Assembly (NCBI GenBank): GCA_021826065.1
Contig: JAKADY010000014.1
Span: 1-57,370 of the forward strand
Reading direction: 5' to 3'
Length of the DNA stretch: 57,370 nucleotides
Source: Pseudomonadota bacterium
GTDB lineage: Bacteria; Pseudomonadota; Gammaproteobacteria; Burkholderiales; Thiobacillaceae
Position numbers and translations under genes: made by a program. How positions within the stretch are numbered: position 1 is the stretch's first letter; every line of letters starts with the position of its first letter. The notes beneath the pieces were generated by a model. It saw nothing but the letters and a program-made list of their open reading frames with translations. It searched no databases and was not told where the DNA came from. Below, piece by piece: positions 1-7,455 of the stretch.

Positions 1-201
1 GTGCGCCATGCCGGCCGGGTGTATCTGATCGAGTTCAAGCTCACCGAGGGCGAGGCCGCCACCGGCGCGGCCCTGGCGCAGCTCAAGGCGCGCGGCTATG
101 CCGAGAAGTACCGCAGCCAGGGGCCCATCACCCTGCTGGGGGTGGAGTTCTCAAAGGCAAAACGCCAGATCGTCGGCTGGCAGGCGGAGGAGATGATATG
201 A
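1..201 (+). CDS. PD-(D/E)XK nuclease-domain protein, C-terminal fragment
   Basis: Only the last 66 codons are present because the window begins inside the gene. The fragment has the pattern of the C-terminal nuclease-like domain found on AAA-ATPase proteins of the DUF1703/PDDEXK_9 type: a hydrophobic strand ending in E-F-K (residues 11-13, the E-x-K half of the nuclease motif), a helix of the A-L-A-Q-L-K-x-R-G-Y-A-E-K-Y type, and a strand L-L-G-V-E-F-S. The stop overlaps the start of the next gene (ATGA), so the two may be co-translated, though their functions look unrelated. The substrate cannot be inferred. The family match is from memory of the motif. Confidence 0.6.
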   Translation: MRHAGRVYLIEFKLTEGEAATGAALAQLKARGYAEKYRSQGPITLLGVEFSKAKRQIVGWQAEEMI

Positions 202-1898
202 AGGCGTTTATTGATGGGAGGATTGGCCGGAGTCGCCCTGCTGGGCAGGCGCTGCCCGGGTGGCTTCGGCGGGGCGGACCTGCCCTGGTCTTGGGGCTGG
301 CCATGCTGGTCTGCACGGCCACCCCTGCTATCGCTGCGGAGCGCAAGCCGATCACAAAGGCCACAGGCGGCGCACGCAGCGTGGCAGCCAAGGAGGACGC
401 GCTACCGTTGTCGCGCGACACCCTCTTTGGTCTGGACGCGCCTTCCACCGGCGCGCAGACCGTGCCGCCCGCCGCCCGCGAGGAGGTCGTGCCGGCCACA
501 CGGGATGCCCTGTTCGGCCTGGAGGCGCCGGAAAAACCCGCCGAACCCGCACCTTCGGCACCCGCTCGGATGGCGACGGATTCGGCACCGACGCCAAAGC
601 CTGCCGACTCGCGCGAGGCGCTGTTCGACCTGGCCCCGGCCTTCCGCAATGAAACGTCGCAGACCCTGGCTGTCGCGGAAGCACGGCCGACAGGTCGTCA
701 GGGCGTCGGGCCGCGCGGTTATCTCCAGACCGAGCTGGCCTACACCTATGGCGAGCCGGAGCACTGGTCCAAGACCATGCTGCGCCTGCAGGTCGGCACC
801 GCGGGCCAACACGCGGGCGTGAAATGGAAGGCGAGCGCACGCCTGGATTACAACCCGGTCTACGACCTGACCGACTTCTACCCCAAGCCGGTGCGCGATG
901 CCGAGCGCGCCCGTTTCTTCATCCACGAGACCTATCTGGACTTCGCCACCGGCGACTGGGAGTGGCGCGTGGGTCGGCAGAACGTCGTCTGGGGGGAGAT
1001 GGTGGGGCTGTTCTTCGCCGACGTGGTCTCGGCCAAGGATCTGCGTGAGTTCGTGCTGCCGGACTTCCAGATCCAGCGCATCCCGCAATGGGCCGTGCGT
1101 GCCGAGCGTTTTGGTGAAGACTGGCACGCCGAGCTGATCTGGATTCCCTATCCCAGCTATGACCTGATCGGCAAACCCGGCGGTGACTTCTACCCCTACC
1201 CGCCGCTGTTACCAGGTCTCGCCCCAGTGATCGAGGCCGAGCAGAAACCGGCCCACACCCTCAAAAACACCAACTATGGGCTGCGCATCGCCCGGCTGAT
1301 CGACGGCTGGGACCTCGCCGCCTTCTACTACAACAGCCTGGATGCCGCCGCCATCTTTCCGCGCGAGCTGACGGCAACCCAGCAGATCTATCGGCCACGG
1401 CACCGGCGCATCTGGCAGGTCGGCGGCACGCTCGGCAAGGACCTGGGACCTTTTGTCTTGAAGGCCGAGCTCATCTACACGGACGGACGCAAATGGAATA
1501 CCGTCGATCCAACCGATCCCGATGGCCTGGTCAAGCAAGACACCCTGGACTGGGTGCTGGGGGCGGACTTCCAACCGGGCGTCGACACGCGGTTGAACGC
1601 CCAGGTCTTTCAGCGTATCCACTTCGACCACGACCCCGGCATCATCCCGGAGCGGCGTGAAACAGGGGCCTCCTTGCTGATCAACCACAAATTCAACGCG
1701 CGCTGGGAGGCCGAGGCACTACTGATCTCCAGTCTGAACCGCAGTGATCGCCTGCTGCGGCCGAAGCTGGTTTGGAAACCACAGGCCAACCGGCGCATCA
1801 GCCTGGGCGTGGACGTCTTTCATGGACCGGCCACCGGGTTTTTCGGCCGCTTCGACAACCGCGACCGGGCCTATCTCGAACTGCGTCACGACTTCTGA
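198..1898 (+). CDS. Outer-membrane beta-barrel protein (DUF1302-like) with a repeated N-terminal linker motif
   Basis: The 566-residue product has a long N-terminal signal sequence: an Arg-rich stretch, a hydrophobic core at about residues 28-46, and cleavage probably after Ala-Ile-Ala-Ala near 47. A Pro/Ala-rich linker of about 110 residues follows. From about residue 170 to the end there are alternating aromatic beta-strand segments finishing in Leu-Arg-His-Asp-Phe, the terminal Phe typical of outer-membrane barrels. The stretch G-R-Q-N-V-V-W-G-E followed by a D-L-R-E segment resembles DUF1302-type outer-membrane proteins. The linker carries three copies of a short S/T-R-D-x-L-F-G-L motif (residues 72-82, 101-111, 138-147). 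The gene converges on two FtsX-like permease genes and could be their outer-membrane partner. Function unknown. Confidence 0.65.
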   Translation: MKAFIDGRIGRSRPAGQALPGWLRRGGPALVLGLAMLVCTATPAIAAERKPITKATGGARSVAAKEDALPLSRDTLFGLDAPSTGAQTVPPAAREEVVPATRDALFGLEAPEKPAEPAPSAPARMATDSAPTPKPADSREALFDLAPAFRNETSQTLAVAEARPTGRQGVGPRGYLQTELAYTYGEPEHWSKTMLRLQVGTAGQHAGVKWKASARLDYNPVYDLTDFYPKPVRDAERARFFIHETYLDFATGDWEWRVGRQNVVWGEMVGLFFADVVSAKDLREFVLPDFQIQRIPQWAVRAERFGEDWHAELIWIPYPSYDLIGKPGGDFYPYPPLLPGLAPVIEAEQKPAHTLKNTNYGLRIARLIDGWDLAAFYYNSLDAAAIFPRELTATQQIYRPRHRRIWQVGGTLGKDLGPFVLKAELIYTDGRKWNTVDPTDPDGLVKQDTLDWVLGADFQPGVDTRLNAQVFQRIHFDHDPGIIPERRETGASLLINHKFNARWEAEALLISSLNRSDRLLRPKLVWKPQANRRISLGVDVFHGPATGFFGRFDNRDRAYLELRHDF

Positions 1899-1904
1899 GC
1901 GATT

Positions 1905-1944
1905 GGCGCCCTAGCTAGCTGGATTCGTTCGCTGGGCGCCTTTT
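1905..1944 (+). terminator. Rho-independent terminator after the outer-membrane protein gene
   Basis: GGCGCCC-T-AGC (1905-1915) pairs with GCTGGGCGCC (1931-1940), a 10-bp GC-rich stem with one bulged T. It is followed directly by TTTT (1941-1944). It lies 7 bases after the stop codon and points the right way for the plus-strand gene. Confidence 0.75.
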
Positions 1945-2024
1945 CGATGCATCTTCCAGCGCTCCGCAAAACGCCTCACCATCAAGGCTGGGCTCTCCCG
2001 GGTGCGCGAGAGCGTCGGTTAGCC

Positions 2025-3236
2025 TTAGACGCTCTGCCGCAACGCCTCGACCACCGGAATGCGACGCACCTTGAGGGCGGGCAGGACCGCAGCGCCAACG
2101 GTGGCGGCTAGACCAATAGCAAAAGCGCTGAGCACGACCGTGGGGGTCAGGGTGATGCGCGCGGTATAGGGAAGGTCAGACGTGGGTGGCGGCGGCATGG
2201 GAATGCCCACAGCCGAGATCAACCAGGCCAGTACGATGCCTAGCAGGACCCCGACCGTTGCCCCCAGGGCACCGATGAACAGGTTTTCCGTCAGTATTAA
2301 TCGGAACACCCGATCGGAGCGGTTTCCCAGTGCCATCATGGTGCCAAACTCGCTCACCCGCTCGAAGATGCTCATGTTGACGCTGTTGGCCACCGACAGC
2401 AGAACCATGACGAGGATGATGAGGCGCAACACGCCGAACTGGGCGTCGTACATCTCCACGGTCTGGGTGTAGAACTCGTTCAGATCCACCCAGGTCTTCA
2501 GCGTCAACCCTGCCAGGCGAGGGTCGGCCTTCAGCGCCGCCGTTACCCGCTGTGTGTCGCGGGTCTCATCCAGCAACACGACCAGCGTATTGACCCCTTG
2601 GATGGCCAGTAGCTCCTGTGCCGCTGCCAGGGGGAGGCGGATAGCGCGGGCGTCGTATTCCTTGGAGAAGGTCTGGAACACCCCGACGACCTGGAACTCC
2701 ATACTATTGAGCGCGCCGTCCGGGGTATTCAGAACCAGGGTAACCCAGTCGCCCGGGGCCAACTTGAGTGCGCGCGCCAGACCCGCGCCCAACATGATGC
2801 CGTATTGGTCACTTGGATCGAGCGCGCGCCCCTGCGTGATGACCAAATGTGTACCGAGGACCCGCTCACCCTCGGCTTCTACACCCTCGCCGACGACAGG
2901 CAGGTCCGAGCGCCCATTATTGAGAAGGCCTGTAAGATAAAGCCGCCCCATCACGGCTCGCACGCCGGGTGTCCTGGCGATGCTCTCGCGCAACGGATGA
3001 GGATCGTCGATCAGATATTTTTCCGGGCTGCGGGTGCCGCGCTCGAAATATCCCTCACGAGCAACCTGCAGGTGCCCGGATTGTGAGTGGATGAGTAGCT
3101 CCGCCAACTGTCGATAGATGTCGTGCACGAAGCCCCCGCTGAGCATGAGGCCCACGGTGCCGATAACGATGACAGTGAGGGTCATGGCGGTGCGCAGCTT
3201 GTGACGAAACACGTTGCGCAGGGCGAGTTTCCACAT
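2025..3236 (-). CDS. ABC transporter permease, FtsX/MacB type (second of pair)
   Basis: The 403-residue product has the FtsX/MacB permease layout. It begins M-W-K-L-A-L-R-N-V-F-R-H-K-L-R-T, the classic cytoplasmic lead into TM1, followed by a hydrophobic segment and a long periplasmic MacB-PCD-like domain (about 40-270). Three TM segments follow near 275-300, 325-350 and 370-390, and the protein ends with the usual L-K-V-R-R-I-P-V-V-E-A-L-R. I chose the ATG at 3236 because the open frame upstream is an antisense shadow of the neighbouring permease and the homologous start is here. It lies 11 bases after the stop of the first permease, so the two form an operon. Such permeases extract lipoproteins or drive periplasmic mechanotransmission; no ATPase is encoded nearby. 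Confidence 0.8.
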   Translation of the reverse strand: MWKLALRNVFRHKLRTAMTLTVIVIGTVGLMLSGGFVHDIYRQLAELLIHSQSGHLQVAREGYFERGTRSPEKYLIDDPHPLRESIARTPGVRAVMGRLYLTGLLNNGRSDLPVVGEGVEAEGERVLGTHLVITQGRALDPSDQYGIMLGAGLARALKLAPGDWVTLVLNTPDGALNSMEFQVVGVFQTFSKEYDARAIRLPLAAAQELLAIQGVNTLVVLLDETRDTQRVTAALKADPRLAGLTLKTWVDLNEFYTQTVEMYDAQFGVLRLIILVMVLLSVANSVNMSIFERVSEFGTMMALGNRSDRVFRLILTENLFIGALGATVGVLLGIVLAWLISAVGIPMPPPPTSDLPYTARITLTPTVVLSAFAIGLAATVGAAVLPALKVRRIPVVEALRQSV

Positions 3237-3247
3237 AAACGGGACAC

Positions 3248-4492
3248 TCAGCGATAACGGCGCAGGGCGTCGACGATGACCAGTCGCGAGGCACGCCAGG
3301 CCGGGTAGAGACTGGCCAGCCATGTCGTGACCAATGCGAGCAAAAACGCCTTGATGATGATCGTGGGGGTGATGATGATGGCGGCAGTGAACCCCCGCGA
3401 CATGCCCGGCGAGGGTGGCATGGGGATGCCTACATAGGAGATGAGTTCGGCCAGGCCGTAACCGATGACGATGCCAACCACGCCCCCGAGTGCGCCCAGG
3501 GCCGTCCCCTCGACCAGGAACAGCGCCAGGACGCGCCGGCGTCGGGCGCCCAGGGCCATCGCTGTGCCGATCTCGACAGTGCGTTCCATGACGTTCATGG
3601 TCATGGTGTTGGTGATGCTGATGAGGATGATGGTCGCGATGATGAGCTTGACCACGTCGATCTGGCGGCTCAAGAGCTGCACCGTCTTGTTGTAGAAATC
3701 GGCCAGATGGTACCAGGGGGTAATCTCGAAGCCGCTGAGCGGCGCCTGCCGCACCAGCCTGGCATGGACGGCATCGGTACGGTCGGTGTCGTGCAGGGAC
3801 ACCACCCACACGTGGGCGCCGGAAACGCGCAGGACTTTGCGTGCCAAGTCGATGGGCACCCAGAGCATGGTGTCGTCGTAGGCCTTCATGGATGTGGAGG
3901 CAAGGCCCTGGATGCGGGCCTCCACCGCGTTGATGCCGCCGCTGCTAGTATTTGCCAGCAACACCACCCGATCATTGACGCCGACACCGAGATTGGCCGC
4001 CAGGCCGGTGCCGATCAGGATGCCCTCGGGATCACCGGGCTTCAGGCCCGACCCCTCGGGGATGATGAGGTAGAGCAGGGAGGGGTCGCGCGCCGGATCG
4101 ACCCCGATGGCGAGAAAGGTCAGCGTGTGGTCGCCATGGCTGATCAGACCGTTGAGATTGAGGCGCGGTGCGATGGCGCGGATGGCTGGATCGCGCTCCA
4201 GCTCGCCGAGCCCGGGCACGGAGGCAGGCAGCAGATAGGCGAAGGGGTCGGACTGGCCGTCACGGTGATAGCCGGGTTTGACCACCTGGATGTGGCCGAT
4301 CTGGGTCACCACCGTGCCCTCCCGGCTGGCCCAGAAGATCCATTCGATGAAGCCGCCGGCGAGCAGCATGGCGATGACGCCGAAGGCGATCGCCAGGATG
4401 GCCACGCCGCTGCGCCTGCGCTGACGCAACGTGTTGCGTAGGGCGATTTGCAGGATGCCGCCGTAAGCAGTCAGAAGCCGACCGACTACCAC
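3248..4492 (-). CDS. ABC transporter permease, FtsX/MacB type (first of pair)
   Basis: The 414-residue product has the same architecture as its downstream neighbour. Its N-terminal cytoplasmic segment (I-A-L-R-N-T-L-R-Q-R-R-R-S-G) leads into TM1 (about 30-50). A periplasmic domain runs from about 60 to 280. Three TM segments follow, with the family loop M-E-R-T-V-E-I-G-T-A-M-A-L-G-A-R-R between TM2 and TM3. The start used is GTG with no convincing Shine-Dalgarno, so the first few residues are uncertain. It begins 54 bases after the large TPR gene ends, on the same strand, and probably belongs to the same transcript. Two permeases of this kind normally form a heterodimer with a LolD-like ATPase, which must be encoded elsewhere. 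Confidence 0.8.
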   Translation of the reverse strand: MVVGRLLTAYGGILQIALRNTLRQRRRSGVAILAIAFGVIAMLLAGGFIEWIFWASREGTVVTQIGHIQVVKPGYHRDGQSDPFAYLLPASVPGLGELERDPAIRAIAPRLNLNGLISHGDHTLTFLAIGVDPARDPSLLYLIIPEGSGLKPGDPEGILIGTGLAANLGVGVNDRVVLLANTSSGGINAVEARIQGLASTSMKAYDDTMLWVPIDLARKVLRVSGAHVWVVSLHDTDRTDAVHARLVRQAPLSGFEITPWYHLADFYNKTVQLLSRQIDVVKLIIATIILISITNTMTMNVMERTVEIGTAMALGARRRRVLALFLVEGTALGALGGVVGIVIGYGLAELISYVGIPMPPSPGMSRGFTAAIIITPTIIIKAFLLALVTTWLASLYPAWRASRLVIVDALRRYR

Positions 4493-4546
4493 ATCAAGAC
4501 CCGCCGGAAGGTGGCCGCCGTCACTGGCGACGATGTACCGCGATGG

Positions 4547-7348
4547 TCACAGTTTGTCCAGCAGGGCCCTGGCCTCCTGCAGTTCGGGGAAGCCGCGTTT
4601 GCCCTGGACGAGACGAGAGAGTTCCTGCCTGGCTTTGTCGCGTTGCCCGCTCTGTGCCAGGGCGACGGCGTAGTGGTAGCGGATGGTATCGGACTCCGGT
4701 ACCTTGTCGAGGGCTTGGCGAATGAATTCCAACCCCTTCGCCGCCTGATTCTGCCCCACCAGGATCCAGCCCAGGGTGTCGAGCACGGTGGCCGACTGCG
4801 GCGCAAGTTCGAGGGCGCGTTGCGCCGTCGCCAACGCCTTGCCGTCGCCCGTACGTTGATATAGCACCGCGAGATTGTTGAGTATGATGGGGTTGTCGGG
4901 GACATCGCGCAACAGCTCTTCGTATTGGGCAATGGCAGCCCGGTTGTCACCCGCCAGCATCTTATATTCGGCGAAATAGGCGCGTACCGCCCGATCCTGG
5001 GGGTGTTGGCCAAGCCAGCGGTTGAGCTCTTGGTCGGCCTCGGTGACTTTGCCAACGGCCAGAAGGGCGCGATGCAGCATGATCAGTGTGCCAGCGTGCG
5101 CGCCGCGCGCGAGGGCCTGACGATAGGCCGGGATGGCTTGGGCCGGCCTGCCTTGGGCCATATATACGGCGCCCTCGCGATCGTAGGCGATGTGGGAATC
5201 AGGATAACGTGCCTGAACCTGGCGGATACGTGCCAGGGCAGCGTCCGCTTTATTTTCACGCATATCCAGTTGGATAAGGGTATCTAGCGCCGGTACATAG
5301 CCGCGTTCTGCGGTCAGGGCCTTCTCCAGACTGGCCCGGGCCTCGCGTGTACGTTTCGCCGCCAACTGTGCCAATCCCAACCGGTAGAGCAGTTCAGGGG
5401 CGTCGGGCGCGAGGCGCAGGGCCTTTTCCAGCGATGCGATGCAGGCGAGCGCATCGCCTGCGGCGAGCTGGGTTTGGGCCAGCAGGGCAATGGCCTCGGC
5501 ACTGTCCGGGGCAGCCTGTGCCAAGGCGTGGGCGATTTCCAGGGCCTCCTTGTTACGTTTGTGGGCCAAGTGATGTTGTACCAGACGCGCACGCGGGACA
5601 TAGGCCTTGGCATCCGCCCGTGCGGCACGTTCAAGCCATTGCAGCGCTTCCTTCTCATGGCCTTGGCCGGCGGCGAGGTCGGCCAGCGCCAGCATGGCAC
5701 GGAGGTTGTTTTTATCCTGCGCCAGGATTGATTCGATGCGCTTGCGTGCCTCGGCCGGCTTCTTGTCCTCCATGTCCAGCCTAGCCAGGCTGAAGGCGGC
5801 GGGAAAGAAATCGGGTTTCAGTGCAAGCGCCTGTTCCAGAGTCTCCCTGGCCGCCTTTCGGTCCTGTTTGCCTAGGTAGGCGGCCGCCCGCAGTTGCAGG
5901 ATCACCGGGTTGTTTGGGAATGCCTTGGCGAGGGCGGCGGTCTGCGCCAGAGCCTGATCGAACTCCTGGCGCTGCAGATGCAGCAAGGTCAGGGCGAGAT
6001 CGGCCCTGCCCTGCGTGCGGCCGGAGCGAGCGGCTTCCCGCAGCTCGTTCATGGCCCGCTCCACCTCACCCTGAGCCAACTGACCCCTGACACGCAAGTC
6101 GAGCAGAAGGGTATTGTCTGGCTGCAGAGCGGTCGCCCGCTCCAAATAGGCCATGGCCTTATCGTATTCGCGCTTGTGCATGTGCAGTTCAGCCGCCAGG
6201 GCGAGGACTTTGACGTCGTTCGGCTGCTTTTTCAGCAAAGGTAGGAGGATTTCCTCGGCGCCCTTGAGATCATCCGACCGCAATCTTCCAGAGGCAACCA
6301 AACGCGCCGCATCGGTGTTGTCGGGCAACTGCGCCCATACCCGCTCCGCATTGCGCCGGCTTTGTTCGAAATTGCCAAGTTCCTCGCTGATCATGGCCTG
6401 TATCAGCAGTGACGGCAGGTGGTCCGGGCTGAGCTTTAGGACCTGCATGATCGCGTTGTTGGCCTCACTGAGGTGGCCACGTGTGTATTCGAACACGGCG
6501 CGCGCATATTTCACCACCGGCGATCCTGGTGCGGCACCTTCCGCGGCCTTGAGAGCCGCATCGGCCTGTTTGATCGCGTCTTCCACCCCCCTCGACCCTG
6601 CCTTCATGAGCAGTTTGGCAATGGAGAGATGGGCCAGGTATTCCCGCGGGTTGGCAGCGATGATCTGTCGGTACACAGCGAGGGCCTCGGCGTCCTTACC
6701 TTCATTCATCAACAGGTAGGCCTTGAAGTAGAGCGCGTCGCGAAAGGTCTTGTCCCTGGCTAAGGCTGCATCGACTAGGGCCATCGCCTGACCGGGCTGT
6801 TCGCTCTCGCGCGCCATGACGGCCTTGGCAAACAGTGTCTCGGGATGTTGTGGGGCGCTTCTTTCGCTCTCGACCAGTTCCTTCCGGGCGGCCTCCCTAT
6901 CGCCAAGTGCGAGGTAGGCTCGCGCCCGGTAGGCGTGAATGGTCGCCAGCGAGGCCATGCCCATGGTGGGGCTGGGTTTGATCTCCTCGATGACTCTGGT
7001 GTGTGCACCCATGATCAGCAGGAGACGAGCATACAAAGGGTTCAATTGATCAGCGGGTGCGCCCAGTTCGCGTGCCTTGGTGAGTTCTTTCTCCGCCGAG
7101 GCGTAGTCGCCCGTTTCCATATAGGAGAGTCCCAGCAGCAAGCGGGCCTCGGCGTTGTTGGGCATCTTCTGGATCGCCGATTTCAGTTCGACGATGGCGG
7201 TCTTGTGGTCCTTCTTGCCGATCGAGGTCTTGGCGGACTCGATCAGATCGGTCGGACTCTTTTCGCCACAACCCGCCATACCGACAAGAATCATGGCCAA
7301 TAAGGCCGTTTTCAATACTCTGTTTAAAACGTTGCTCACTTTGGGCAC
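4547..7348 (-). CDS. prsT: XrtA/PEP-CTERM system TPR lipoprotein PrsT
   Basis: The 933-residue product is an almost uninterrupted array of TPR repeats (pattern A-x-x-x-L-x-x-A-L-x-L-x-P-x). It starts with a lipoprotein signal: a hydrophobic stretch ending L-V-G-M-A-G-C, with Cys near residue 27. Residues following (D-L-I-E-S-A-K and A-I-V-E-L-K-S-A-I-Q) match the start of the PEP-TPR lipoprotein family that accompanies exosortase/exopolysaccharide loci. It probably acts in the periplasm as a scaffold for polysaccharide assembly or export. The start is GTG at 7348; a GTG nine bases downstream has a better-spaced AGGTG ahead of it and is an alternative. A second, related TPR gene lies just upstream on the same strand. 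Function is inferred from family and context. Confidence 0.85.
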   Translation of the reverse strand: MPKVSNVLNRVLKTALLAMILVGMAGCGEKSPTDLIESAKTSIGKKDHKTAIVELKSAIQKMPNNAEARLLLGLSYMETGDYASAEKELTKARELGAPADQLNPLYARLLLIMGAHTRVIEEIKPSPTMGMASLATIHAYRARAYLALGDREAARKELVESERSAPQHPETLFAKAVMARESEQPGQAMALVDAALARDKTFRDALYFKAYLLMNEGKDAEALAVYRQIIAANPREYLAHLSIAKLLMKAGSRGVEDAIKQADAALKAAEGAAPGSPVVKYARAVFEYTRGHLSEANNAIMQVLKLSPDHLPSLLIQAMISEELGNFEQSRRNAERVWAQLPDNTDAARLVASGRLRSDDLKGAEEILLPLLKKQPNDVKVLALAAELHMHKREYDKAMAYLERATALQPDNTLLLDLRVRGQLAQGEVERAMNELREAARSGRTQGRADLALTLLHLQRQEFDQALAQTAALAKAFPNNPVILQLRAAAYLGKQDRKAARETLEQALALKPDFFPAAFSLARLDMEDKKPAEARKRIESILAQDKNNLRAMLALADLAAGQGHEKEALQWLERAARADAKAYVPRARLVQHHLAHKRNKEALEIAHALAQAAPDSAEAIALLAQTQLAAGDALACIASLEKALRLAPDAPELLYRLGLAQLAAKRTREARASLEKALTAERGYVPALDTLIQLDMRENKADAALARIRQVQARYPDSHIAYDREGAVYMAQGRPAQAIPAYRQALARGAHAGTLIMLHRALLAVGKVTEADQELNRWLGQHPQDRAVRAYFAEYKMLAGDNRAAIAQYEELLRDVPDNPIILNNLAVLYQRTGDGKALATAQRALELAPQSATVLDTLGWILVGQNQAAKGLEFIRQALDKVPESDTIRYHYAVALAQSGQRDKARQELSRLVQGKRGFPELQEARALLDKL

Positions 7349-7422
7349 CTGTTTAAAGGTATAGCGTCTGCCACAGCGCGAGTTATGTATCGATCTCTCA
7401 GCAATCGGACCTCACGCTGTGA

Positions 7423-7438
7423 CGCAATACTAGGACCT
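7423..7438 (-). promoter_or_regulatory. Candidate sigma-54 (-24/-12) promoter upstream of prsT
   Basis: Read on the minus strand, AGGTCCTAGTATTGCG keeps the invariant GG-N10-GC spacing and a TTGC -12 element, 75 bases upstream of the prsT start. The -24 half is imperfect (AGGTCC against TGGCAC). The nearby PrsR gene encodes a sigma-54-dependent activator, which makes such a promoter plausible. Confidence 0.35.
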
Positions 7439-7455
7439 GGTCATCACCCAGATCA

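Noticed and set aside
3237-3809. Upstream extension of the second permease to 594 residues
   Set aside because: The added residues are an antiphase reading of the first permease and match nothing in the family; ATG 3236 gives the normal length.
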